Positions 1-6,717 of a DNA stretch of 7,849 nucleotides are shown here, piece after piece. Both the position numbers and the translations under genes were made by a program. The stretch is from Nanobdellota archaeon. GTDB lineage: Archaea > Nanobdellota > Nanobdellia > Pacearchaeales > GW2011-AR1. The stretch spans positions 1-7,849 of the forward strand of contig JAUYDD010000143.1 of the NCBI GenBank assembly GCA_030704765.1. Reading direction: 5' to 3'. The notes beneath the pieces were generated by a model. The model was not told the DNA's origin. It saw only the letters and a list, made by a program, of their open reading frames with translations, and did not search any database. The stretch's first letter is position 1; each line of letters opens with the position of its first letter.

Positions 1-3
1 ATC

Positions 4-57
4 AAAAAAACAATGGGCCACCCACACCTAAAGGTGTGGGTTTGTGACAGGCCCTTG
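4..57 (-). terminator. Nested GC hairpin followed by T7 on the minus strand
   Basis: A perfect 9-bp inverted repeat (CCCACACCT at 21-29, AGGTGTGGG at 32-40, 2-nt loop) lies inside an outer stem (GGGCC at 15-19 with GGCCC at 50-54, extendable by CAA 11-13 with TTG 55-57 past one bulged T). Read on the minus strand, the structure is followed by seven T residues (10 to 4). This would suit termination of the minus-strand operon ending at 192, since U-rich tracts terminate archaeal transcription. Alternatively it is a remnant of a transposable-element end, because a hairpin of the same plan stands at the right edge of the window. The structure is certain; its role is inferred. Confidence 0.4.
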
Positions 58-71
58 TTTTTAGGATGCTC

Positions 72-133
72 GAGAATTGAAAACTGTAACATTTGCTACG
101 ACCACATGATAAATCATGAGGTTTTCAATTCTC
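72..133. repeat. 13-bp perfect inverted repeat with internal palindrome (branched structure)
   Basis: GAGAATTGAAAAC (72-84) is exactly complementary to GTTTTCAATTCTC (121-133). The 36-nt interior holds a second perfect palindrome, CATGAT (105-110) with ATCATG (113-118), and a weaker pairing of 86-90 with 95-99. Folded as RNA or single-stranded DNA, this would be a three-way junction. It lies about 60 nt beyond the stop of the T2SSF gene, in a stretch with no credible gene. It could be a 3'-UTR structure, a small RNA or a mobile-element end. It does not fit a tRNA: there is no T-arm consensus and the arm lengths are wrong. Confidence 0.55.
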
Positions 134-149
134 AACATAAAGAAGACAT

Positions 150-172
150 AATAATTAATTTTCATAATTATT
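150..172. repeat. Short AT-only inverted repeat downstream of the T2SSF gene
   Basis: AATAATTA (150-157) pairs perfectly with TAATTATT (165-172) across a 7-nt loop, about 20 nt past the stop codon of the minus-strand operon. A stem made only of A and T is weak and could arise by chance in such AT-rich DNA. It is listed because it is the first of three consecutive inverted repeats in the operon's 3' flank. Confidence 0.3.
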
Positions 173-191
173 CAATAAATTCATTTCAATC

Positions 192-2405
192 TCACGCTCC
201 AATCCCTTTTAATGCAACACCTGATAATGATGCAAGAGCTAATATAGAAAGCAAAGCTGTTATTAAATACAATAATCCTCCTCTGAATAGGTTCCTAGAG
301 ATTTCAAAAGTCTCTTTTAATTTATCTTCTCCAGCATCAATAGTAACTAAAGTTCCTGTTAAAATAAAGATTATCTGTATAATATAGATTCCAATAGCTA
401 TTTGCATAAAATAAGGAGGTATCATATAAGCGAGCCTGAATAATTGGGTTATCTGGCCTATATTTGCTATTCCAGCAACAGATAAGTCTCCCTGACCCAT
501 CTCAGTCAAAAATTCAAGGCGGGATATAATTCCTGTAATCATTGCCGCAAGTCCAATAACTATTCCAGCAAGCAATGGAGCTAAAAAAGTCATGTTGCTC
601 TTCATATCAGAGACCACATCAGCTAATAAATCCCTTAATCTTTCGTTTATTTTCTGAATGTTCCTTACATACTCTGAAATGCTCATCAAGCTTTCAGCTG
701 CAACATTCAATCCTTTTTTTACACTTTCAATTAATATTCTCATGCTTGTTGCAATTAATGAAGATGGATAATATACCATAGCTCCTCTTTTAGGATTGAA
801 TATAGCTTCTTCAAGGCTCATTCCCATGGACTGGACATTAGTGTTGACTACTCTAAAGAATTGCTCTGTCTTCTGCCCTTTTGTTGATGATGCTATTTTT
901 ACAAAAGCTACTTCAGCAGGAAGCCCATCTCCAAGGCGATTGCCTAAAGTGAACAAAGAAGAATTGAATTCTTGTTCAAGATCTTTTGTCTGGTCTCTTG
1001 ATTTTATCAATTCCTTGGTCCTTGATGAATAAGATAAAGAAAAGAAGAGCACAATAGAAAATGGAATAAAAAGGCTCAATAAAAGAGCGCCTACTCCAAA
1101 AGGGCCTACTGTCCTTCCGTCTTCTTTTTCAAAACCAAAAAATTTCTCTTCACCTAACAAACCTATACCTAGTTCTGAAAAAGTATAATCGCTTTTCAAT
1201 CCAACTAATGCTTGTGAATCTTTGGACAGGTTCATATTGACATTATATGTAAGATAATCTATTTGAAAAATAAAAGGCAAGACCCCTATTATTAAAAAAG
1301 GTAAACAAATAAAAAAAGCAATATAATAAGGCCTTCTTGAAACATATTTAGGATACATAGGATTATTCTCAAGTAAGCTGGTCTCTCCATAACCACCAGG
1401 ACGCGTGAGCATTATCTGCAAGGTCATATAAAATACTAAAAAAGGTATGATGATGTTGAACATAACAAAGATATGGCTAGATTTCAACATTCCAGAAAGA
1501 AGAGCAGATGCAAGTGGCAATAGAGCAAGGCCGAGTGTTGGCAAGACTATTCCAAGCATATAAAGATTTGTCAAAGGAGCTTTGATATTATGCGTGTATT
1601 TAAGCATCCTCTCATAGACTCCATCCAAGATTATCCTCAAAGCTCTTTCTAATATCTGTATTCTTCTTCCTTCATTAGGCTCATATAAACTAGATTCAAC
1701 TAAATGAAAACTTTCTACAAATTCCATATTAGTGTCTTTCCAGAACTCAAGGTAATAATCCAGGCTTTCTTTAACAGAAGAATATTTTCCAGTCTCCACA
1801 TCCCATAAGACTTTTTTTATATCAAGTGCTAAAGGAGCTTCTATATGCTGGGCTACAAAAGATATTGCTCTTTCAAGATTGCTGGTATGCTTCATATATA
1901 TGACTGTATAAAGGATAGCTGGCACCATCTGGCTCGATGCTTTCAATCTCCATTTTGTAGCAAGTCTTGAAGGCATAGTGTAGAAATAATAAAACAAAAA
2001 AAAGGAAGTTACAGACATTAGAAAAACATATAAAATAGGAAAATCAGTCCTGCCAGGCCCTCCACCTATGTACCAGAAAGCTATTCCAGAGAATATTCCA
2101 AAAAAGAAGACAATGACAAAACTCATAAAAGCAAGACCTAAAACTTCAGAAGGTGTTACATTTAGATGAGCAGATCCTAAATATTTGCCTAATTTTTCCT
2201 CATCCTTTTTTGTCACAGATATCTTTATGATATTTCCTAAACCCTTTGCCCATCGCTCATACCTTGACAATTCAGGCATCATATCTTTTTTGAATTTGAA
2301 ATAATCTTGAGACATACTCTCATCATTAATCTTTACACTAGGAGAACTGTTCATCTCTTGTTCTATTTTTCTTGAATACTTTTTTAATACATCGTCTATT
2401 TCCAT
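192..2405 (-). CDS. Double T2SSF-domain membrane platform protein (ArlJ/TadC-like)
   Basis: This is the polytopic inner-membrane platform of an archaeal type IV pilus or archaellum-like machine, expected to couple the GspE/PilT-type ATPase to filament assembly. It has an N-terminal soluble stretch (about 1-82), then membrane segments near 88-113 and 122-143. A first T2SSF-like cytosolic helical domain spans about 155-275, followed by hydrophobic segments near 280-305, 312-333 and 359-380. A loop of about 50 residues (381-433, probably outside) leads to a segment near 434-458. The second T2SSF domain is about 475-600, and segments near 606-628, 659-690 and 708-733 close the protein. Two T2SSF copies in one 737-aa chain match archaeal FlaJ/TadC-type proteins rather than the shorter bacterial TadB or TadC. 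The start is set by AAGGTGA four bases before the ATG. It is the last gene of the minus-strand unit. The family assignment is strong; whether it serves a pilus, archaellum or secretion system cannot be told here. Confidence 0.88.
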   Translation of the reverse strand: MEIDDVLKKYSRKIEQEMNSSPSVKINDESMSQDYFKFKKDMMPELSRYERWAKGLGNIIKISVTKKDEEKLGKYLGSAHLNVTPSEVLGLAFMSFVIVFFFGIFSGIAFWYIGGGPGRTDFPILYVFLMSVTSFFLFYYFYTMPSRLATKWRLKASSQMVPAILYTVIYMKHTSNLERAISFVAQHIEAPLALDIKKVLWDVETGKYSSVKESLDYYLEFWKDTNMEFVESFHLVESSLYEPNEGRRIQILERALRIILDGVYERMLKYTHNIKAPLTNLYMLGIVLPTLGLALLPLASALLSGMLKSSHIFVMFNIIIPFLVFYMTLQIMLTRPGGYGETSLLENNPMYPKYVSRRPYYIAFFICLPFLIIGVLPFIFQIDYLTYNVNMNLSKDSQALVGLKSDYTFSELGIGLLGEEKFFGFEKEDGRTVGPFGVGALLLSLFIPFSIVLFFSLSYSSRTKELIKSRDQTKDLEQEFNSSLFTLGNRLGDGLPAEVAFVKIASSTKGQKTEQFFRVVNTNVQSMGMSLEEAIFNPKRGAMVYYPSSLIATSMRILIESVKKGLNVAAESLMSISEYVRNIQKINERLRDLLADVVSDMKSNMTFLAPLLAGIVIGLAAMITGIISRLEFLTEMGQGDLSVAGIANIGQITQLFRLAYMIPPYFMQIAIGIYIIQIIFILTGTLVTIDAGEDKLKETFEISRNLFRGGLLYLITALLSILALASLSGVALKGIGA

Positions 2406-2476
2406 GATTTCACCTTTTGTTTTATGATTTTTAACTCAAGAATTTTTTCAAAATTCTTGATTTTATCTACATCCAT
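2396..2476 (-). CDS. Possible 26-codon leader peptide overlapping the T2SSF start
   Basis: An ATG at 2476 follows a strong ribosome-binding motif (GAGGTGA at 2487-2481, 4-nt spacing). It opens a 26-codon frame beginning MDVDKIKNFEKILELK, which is lysine-rich and compatible with one short helix. Its stop lies 8-10 nt inside the T2SSF coding region, so the frames overlap by 10 nt. This arrangement fits translational coupling or a leader peptide. The product resembles nothing I recognise. It may instead be the decayed start of a former gene, because its initiation region is a near copy of the true T2SSF start 71 bp away. The frame and motif are visible; expression is inferred. Confidence 0.35.
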   Translation of the reverse strand: MDVDKIKNFEKILELKIIKQKVKSWK

Positions 2477-2491
2477 GATTTCACCTCTTGA
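2401..2491 (-). promoter_or_regulatory. Duplicated ribosome-binding site and start-codon module
   Basis: Two nearly identical translation-initiation modules lie 71 bp apart. Read on the minus strand, CAAGAGGTGAAATCATGGA covers 2490-2472 and CAAAAGGTGAAATCATGGA covers 2419-2401, with a single difference in 19 bases. The first starts the 26-codon frame and the second starts the T2SSF gene. The offset is not a multiple of three, so this is not an in-frame N-terminal duplication. Confidence 0.6.
2436..2460. repeat. Perfect 11-bp inverted repeat, 3-nt loop, ahead of the T2SSF start
   Basis: TCAAGAATTTT (2436-2446) and AAAATTCTTGA (2450-2460) are exact reverse complements separated by TTC. The hairpin lies inside the 26-codon frame, between the first ribosome-binding site and the one used by the T2SSF gene. 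A ribosome translating the short frame would melt it, so it could regulate the downstream start. It could equally act as a transcript-processing or termination element behind the AAA ATPase gene. The structure is certain and the role is open. Confidence 0.6.
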
Positions 2492-2513
2492 CCTGTTTTA
2501 TTAACATCCAGAG

Positions 2514-3764
2514 TTATTTCTTAGCTTCTTTTAACAAATACTTATAAAAAGGTATTACTTCAATGCTATTAATTTTTTTATCAGTGTTATAAGATATGAC
2601 AATAGCTTTTTTTGGTTTATATTTCTTATTAAATTTTTCAAGAGGAGATAAGTCTCTTGATTTTATTTCTCCAGATTTTATTTCTATTGCAATAAATTCT
2701 GGCTTTGTTAATATTAAATCCACTTCATTCTTATATACATCTCTCCAAAAAAATTCCCCTTTTAGCTCATTTACAATTACTTGCTCAAAAACTTTAGGAA
2801 AATCATGTTTAATTAAAAGAGGATTAACTATAGCAGGATAATATCTTTTTAATTTTCTCTGGACTTTTCTAGCATTTTTAGAAAAATTATATAACTTTCT
2901 TATAAGGTAAGATTCTTCTAAATATTCAAGATACATTGATAAAATTTGCCTTGAAACATTTAATTCACTTGCTAAATTTTGTATCTCTATAATTTGTCCG
3001 GGATTATTATAAATAACATCAAAAAGTGATTTCATTAATCCAGAATCTTTGATTTCAAAAACTTCTGGAATATCCCTATAGATTATTTTTTCTATAACTC
3101 CCTCTTTTATATATTTTTCGACAACATCATCTTCTTCTCCAATCATCTCCGGAAAACCATTATTTTTAATATATTCTAAAAAATTTTTTATTAATAATTC
3201 TCTTTGAAGCCAGATATTATCAATTTTTATGTTTTTAAACTCTAAAAATTCTTTAAAACTTAATGTCTCTACTTTAAACTCAAAAATCCTTCCAGCCAAG
3301 CTTTCTTTAGATTTTTTTCTTATGAACAATGATTCAGAACCTGATATGATAAATTTGATATTTGGATAAAGATCATAAATAACTTTCATTTGCTCACTCC
3401 AATTATTTAGTTTCTGAATCTCGTCAAATATAATTACAAATTTTTCATTTTTTATTTTTTTTTCAATAATAGTTTCATAAATATCTAATAATTCCATTAA
3501 TCTTATATTAGAAAAATCATCAAATGAAAAATAAAATATATTCTTTTTTGGAAAATTTTTGTTTAAATACTCTTTTATAATTCTTTTCATTATGCTTGTT
3601 TTTCCAACTCTTCTCAAACCCGTAAGGGCAATTATCTGCCTAGTTTTAATAAACTTGAGCATATTCTTATAAATTTCTCTATCCTTAAACCAGCTAATAT
3701 CGAATTTTTCACTCCACCAAGGGTTTGCTTTTTCAATATATTCTTTAATAAATTTTTCTTCCAT
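2514..3764 (-). CDS. AAA_14/DUF4143 family ATPase with PD-(D/E)XK-like C-terminus
   Basis: This is a soluble P-loop ATPase of the COG1373-type family, widespread in archaea and bacteria and of mostly unknown function. The AAA_14 core covers about 40-175: Walker A GLRRVGKTS at 49-57, Walker B VIIFDEIQ at 110-117 with D114 and E115, a sensor-like ISGSES at 140-145, and the AGR motif at 157-159. A winged-helix-like DUF4143 segment spans about 225-320. The C-terminus carries E333, D349 and E361-x-K363, a spacing typical of PD-(D/E)XK nuclease folds. At 416 aa it is full length with all key motifs intact. It separates two core pilus genes, has no Shine-Dalgarno motif, is very rich in Lys, Ile, Asn and Phe, and has its own promoter-like region, which together suggest a later insertion. 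Toxin-antitoxin-like or defence roles have been suspected for relatives but cannot be shown here. Confidence 0.87.
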   Translation of the reverse strand: MEEKFIKEYIEKANPWWSEKFDISWFKDREIYKNMLKFIKTRQIIALTGLRRVGKTSIMKRIIKEYLNKNFPKKNIFYFSFDDFSNIRLMELLDIYETIIEKKIKNEKFVIIFDEIQKLNNWSEQMKVIYDLYPNIKFIISGSESLFIRKKSKESLAGRIFEFKVETLSFKEFLEFKNIKIDNIWLQRELLIKNFLEYIKNNGFPEMIGEEDDVVEKYIKEGVIEKIIYRDIPEVFEIKDSGLMKSLFDVIYNNPGQIIEIQNLASELNVSRQILSMYLEYLEESYLIRKLYNFSKNARKVQRKLKRYYPAIVNPLLIKHDFPKVFEQVIVNELKGEFFWRDVYKNEVDLILTKPEFIAIEIKSGEIKSRDLSPLEKFNKKYKPKKAIVISYNTDKKINSIEVIPFYKYLLKEAKK

Positions 3765-3768
3765 TTTG

Positions 3769-3831
3769 TGTTAAATTTTATTAACATAAATTACATTTTA
3801 TGTTAATTAAAATACTCATATATTTATAAAC
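3769..3831 (-). promoter_or_regulatory. Promoter with operator-like palindrome for the AAA_14 gene
   Basis: On the minus strand a good archaeal TATA box (TTTATAAATA, 3830-3821) stands about 60 nt before the ATG and predicts a transcription start near 3799. That start falls in a perfect 10-bp inverted repeat, TTAACATAAA (3781-3790) with TTTATGTTAA (3797-3806), 6-nt spacer. A third TGTTAA half-site lies at 3769-3774, close to the start codon. A palindrome over the start site is a common place for a repressor to bind. There is no GGTGA-type motif before the ATG at 3764. The positions are seen; the regulatory role is inferred. Confidence 0.45.
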
Positions 3832-3901
3832 TTTTTGTTTTTACCTATGCTAATCCTAAAAGCAAGTTTAATATCGAAACTGTGTAAGAATCATCTATTA
3901 A

Positions 3902-6187
3902 TCAAACCTTTCTTCCTCTCACTTGCTCCTTTAACCACTCCTGCCATATTGGAAAAACTCTCTCAGATAAGGGAAGTCCAATTTCATCCTGAACATCTTT
4001 TGAAAATTGATGGAACATGTTATTAGACAATGAATTAAATGGAGCTTCTAATAATTCAGGCATATTGAGTTTTATGCTAGTATCGACAACTTCTTGCTTG
4101 ATTTTTCCTCTTAAGAGAATATTGTCATAGACAGCATCCCAATCTCCAGCCCATCCCTTTACTCCTGAAGCAATGTTCTTTATAATTTCTGAGTCTCCAT
4201 TTATAAGTTCATCAGTTGGTTCAAGCTGGTCATTATCAATATTATATTTCAGAAGATTTACAAAACCTCCTTCTTCTTCTGGATCTTTTATCCAATGTTT
4301 CCGAACTTCTGTAAGTTGCAAAACTCTTTTTAAAGATTTCATTCCATCAGCAGTTTTAATTGGATTTGCAACTATTATGCAATCAGTTGCTTTAAAGCTT
4401 GTAACTGGAACTTGCAAGTCATTTACTACCCTATCAAAAACAGCATAGGGGCTTGCTCCGTGGATTGTTCCTGCAACAACATTTGCTAAAGCCCCAACTC
4501 TCATTGCTTCATACAATGCTTGAGCTTCTAAACTTCTTACTTCACCTACAATCAAACTTGAATCCCCTAATCTAAGGCTTGTTCTTATGCCTTCATCAGC
4601 ACTTAATTCAGTTGAGGTCTTAAGTAAGCTGCTCCGAACTTTCATCCTAACAATATCATATTTTAATTTTCTAATTGAATCAACAGGAAGTTCCAAAGTA
4701 TCTTCAACAACTATTATCCGGTATTTAGGCATGATTTCAAGCATAAATGCGCCAAGTAAACTCGTCTTTCCTGAACTCCTAGTCCCAGCCACAAGAAGCG
4801 TTCGCGACCCATCTATTAAAAAACTAAAAAGTCCAGCTGAAATACTATTGAGCATTTTATATTTAATAAATAATGGCAATGTCCAAGGTTCATCTCTATG
4901 CCTTCTTATAGAATAAGAAAGCCCATTTGGAGAAAGAGGCTGTTGTATTACTGCTATTCTTGCTCTTATATTTCCAAGACTAAGGTCAGTATCAAGAATT
5001 GGATTAGCTTCATCTAAAGGTCTTCCAGATATCATTCTGAACTTCGCAGCCCAAGAATCAGCGTCCTCTTTACTTGGAATTATATTAGTTATGCATTCTT
5101 CATAATCCTGATGCCTTAAAAAAATAGGATTTAATGAAACAGGAGCATTTATTGAAATATCCTGTAGATTCTTGTCTTGCAATAATATTTCTATTAATCC
5201 AAAGCCAATAGTATGCCTGACAAGGATTGTAGCAAGTTTGTTTAGGTCAGAGTAGCTTAATTTAATCTTCTTGCTTTCAGAAAGGTCTCTTAAAAGATCT
5301 CTTGAAACATTCAAAAATACTTGCCTGGTTTTTTCAGGATCAGTGAATTCTTCAGCTTTTGGCTGATGTTCTATCAACACATTTCTAGCTAGATTAAGAA
5401 GAGTCTGCTGTTCTTCTTCAAGAGAATATTCAGGAGGCATTAAATGATAAAGATATTTAGCGTCTTCTTTTTTCTTAAGTATAGTGACTAAAGACTTATC
5501 AAAACCTTCTCCAATCTCATACTGATATATCATATCAGCATCTAGAGGCAGTGTAGAGACAAGCCGTGTAAAAGTGAAATTAGGTATTATATCAGGCCTT
5601 AAGAGCTTATTATAGATGTTTCTTTTTCCAATTTCATAATCAATCAGATATTTTTCAGCTTCTTTAATCATCCTTGTATTTTTTAATAAAGAATTGATTT
5701 TTTCTAATAATCTTATATAAGTCAACTGGTCTGTCTTTAGATTATCAGGAGTATTTTCAAGATTCATCCTCTCTTGTCTTATGAATCTTCCGAGTTCGTG
5801 CAAGCAGGCTATAGGGTCTCTCTTAAGTATTGATAAAAGATAACTAACATCGTTGTATCTTTGGGATACATATTGGGAATTTGATATTGATAATTTTGCT
5901 GTGGATGTTATCTTCTCTTGTTTAGAAAGATAAACATAAAGATTAGCTATTTCCTGTAACATAAAAGTTTCTGCACTTCCATAGTTATAGTTTCTCTGTT
6001 GTACAAAAATTATCCTGGAGATACTAGGGCTTTCTGTCAATAGTTCTATTGTTCTTGCCATAACATCGGGATTATCAGCAATATTTGGAACAAAAGGAGC
6101 ACCTAGATAATTGACATACATTGCTTGATGTCCTTCTTCTCTTACAATCTCATAAGAATATAAGGGAGTATTAGCTTTGAATAACAT
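3902..6187 (-). CDS. Type IV pilus/archaellum-type secretion ATPase (GspE/PilT family), long archaeal form
   Basis: This cytoplasmic hexameric ATPase drives filament assembly or secretion, working with the T2SSF platform protein of the same strand. The catalytic domain spans about 315-625. It shows a conserved lead-in (VRHTIGFGLIEILLQ, then DISINAP) at 323-349, Walker A GTRSSGKT at 468-475, Asp-box VVEDTLELP near 493-501, Walker B LIVGEVR at 545-551 with E549, and His-box GTIHG at 573-577. All catalytic motifs are intact. At 761 aa it is well above the roughly 500-550 aa usual for archaeal relatives. The excess is an N-terminal region of about 300 residues (beginning MLFKANTPLY, with a VNYLGAPFVPNI segment near 25-36) and a C-terminal tail after about 625. 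I recall similar N-termini in DPANN archaeal ATPases. The start is well supported by AGGTGA four bases before the ATG. No signal peptide or membrane segment is seen. Confidence 0.9.
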   Translation of the reverse strand: MLFKANTPLYSYEIVREEGHQAMYVNYLGAPFVPNIADNPDVMARTIELLTESPSISRIIFVQQRNYNYGSAETFMLQEIANLYVYLSKQEKITSTAKLSISNSQYVSQRYNDVSYLLSILKRDPIACLHELGRFIRQERMNLENTPDNLKTDQLTYIRLLEKINSLLKNTRMIKEAEKYLIDYEIGKRNIYNKLLRPDIIPNFTFTRLVSTLPLDADMIYQYEIGEGFDKSLVTILKKKEDAKYLYHLMPPEYSLEEEQQTLLNLARNVLIEHQPKAEEFTDPEKTRQVFLNVSRDLLRDLSESKKIKLSYSDLNKLATILVRHTIGFGLIEILLQDKNLQDISINAPVSLNPIFLRHQDYEECITNIIPSKEDADSWAAKFRMISGRPLDEANPILDTDLSLGNIRARIAVIQQPLSPNGLSYSIRRHRDEPWTLPLFIKYKMLNSISAGLFSFLIDGSRTLLVAGTRSSGKTSLLGAFMLEIMPKYRIIVVEDTLELPVDSIRKLKYDIVRMKVRSSLLKTSTELSADEGIRTSLRLGDSSLIVGEVRSLEAQALYEAMRVGALANVVAGTIHGASPYAVFDRVVNDLQVPVTSFKATDCIIVANPIKTADGMKSLKRVLQLTEVRKHWIKDPEEEGGFVNLLKYNIDNDQLEPTDELINGDSEIIKNIASGVKGWAGDWDAVYDNILLRGKIKQEVVDTSIKLNMPELLEAPFNSLSNNMFHQFSKDVQDEIGLPLSERVFPIWQEWLKEQVRGRKV

Positions 6188-6229
6188 TATATCACCTTTT
6201 TTTTAACTTAATTATACCTATAAATAAAA
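6188..6229 (-). promoter_or_regulatory. Promoter and ribosome-binding site of the secretion ATPase
   Basis: On the minus strand, AGGTGA (6197-6192) stands four bases before the ATG and fixes the start. A TATA-like TTTTATTTATA (6229-6219) predicts a transcription start near 6198, giving a very short leader that just includes the ribosome-binding site. A second candidate, TTTTAATATA, lies about 14 bp further upstream and would give a leader of about 25 nt. The ribosome-binding site is clear; the TATA choice is tentative because the whole region is AT-rich. Confidence 0.5.
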
Positions 6230-6270
6230 TAAAGTATATTAAAATTTATGTATGTCGCTCTCCATAACAA

Positions 6271-6310
6271 TTTTAAACCCTTTTTACATTTTAAATATAT
6301 CAAAAGGGAT
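6271..6310 (+). promoter_or_regulatory. Candidate promoter of the coiled-coil gene pair
   Basis: TTTTAAA (6271-6277) would place a transcription start near 6300, just before the weak ribosome-binding sequence AAAAGGGAT (6302-6310) and the ATG at 6315. A better TATA match, TTTAAATATA at 6290-6299, is too close to the ATG and would start transcription inside the gene. This 127-bp gap therefore carries divergent promoters for both transcription units. Confidence 0.3.
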
Positions 6311-6314
6311 AAAA

Positions 6315-6707
6315 ATGGCAAATGAACATGAACCAGATCCAATAAGTGCTCTTTTATCTGAATTTGGGACAAGGCTAAATGAAGTTGAAGAAAAACAAAG
6401 ATTAGTAAAGGATAGGATATTATTGATTGGAGAGAATCTTGTTTCAACTAAAGAAGAATTTGAGAAGCAGACTATTGAATTTAAGAAACAGATTTCAGAA
6501 ATAAGTTCAGAGCTGAAGACAATAAGGCAATTGAATAAAAGAATAATTGAAGAGATGGAAAATCATGCGCAAAAATCTGAACTCCAGACATTAGCAAGGC
6601 AGATGAAGATGTTTGAGCCAATTGAGTATGCTAGAATAAAAGATATAAGAAATATAATAAAAGAAGAATTATTAAAAATAAACAAAGATATAAATAATAA
6701 AAAATAA
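6315..6707 (+). CDS. Small coiled-coil protein, candidate cytosolic partner of the pilus machine
   Basis: A 130-aa soluble protein with no membrane segment or signal peptide. Residues about 15-95 form a charged heptad-like helix rich in Glu, Lys, Ile and Leu, consistent with a coiled coil. A short C-terminal block follows (LARQMKMFEPIEYARIKDI, about 93-111), which looks like the conserved part, before a lysine/asparagine tail. An upstream in-frame ATG at 6252 would add 21 residues, but the ATG at 6315 is preferred: it gives a typical MANE N-terminus and sits just after AGGGAT, whereas the longer start would cover the promoter region. It is the first gene of a two-gene plus-strand unit, 10 nt ahead of the next gene and divergent from the secretion ATPase. 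The family is not one I can name; a soluble ArlC/D/E-like adaptor role is inferred from position and coiled-coil character only. Confidence 0.75.
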   Translation: MANEHEPDPISALLSEFGTRLNEVEEKQRLVKDRILLIGENLVSTKEEFEKQTIEFKKQISEISSELKTIRQLNKRIIEEMENHAQKSELQTLARQMKMFEPIEYARIKDIRNIIKEELLKINKDINNKK

Positions 6708-6717
6708 TATTAATATA

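Noticed and set aside
72..133. tRNA gene or CRISPR repeat, suggested by the cloverleaf-like fold and the ATTGAAAAC word
   Set aside because: The T-arm consensus and correct arm lengths are missing, and there is no array of evenly spaced repeats.
13..387. Open plus-strand frame of 124 codons at the left end
   Set aside because: It begins inside a hairpin, lies opposite the inverted repeats and the 3' end of the T2SSF gene, and has no ribosome-binding site or recognisable domain.
3835..4026. Plus-strand frame of 63 codons between the AAA_14 and secretion ATPase genes
   Set aside because: Mostly antisense to the conserved C-terminus of the ATPase, with no ribosome-binding site; T-rich antisense DNA gives hydrophobic translations readily.
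6290..6299. TTTAAATATA as TATA box for the plus-strand operon
   Set aside because: At about 20 nt before the ATG it would start transcription inside the gene, and no suitable downstream in-frame start exists.
6252..6314. Longer N-terminus (MSLSITILNPFYIL...) for the first coiled-coil gene
   Set aside because: It would cover the promoter region, has no ribosome-binding motif, and adds a hydrophobic stretch out of keeping with the rest of the soluble protein.
6208..6447. Minus-strand frame of 79 codons over the divergent promoter
   Set aside because: It is antisense to the coiled-coil gene, has no ribosome-binding site and no family resemblance, and would overlap the ATPase promoter.
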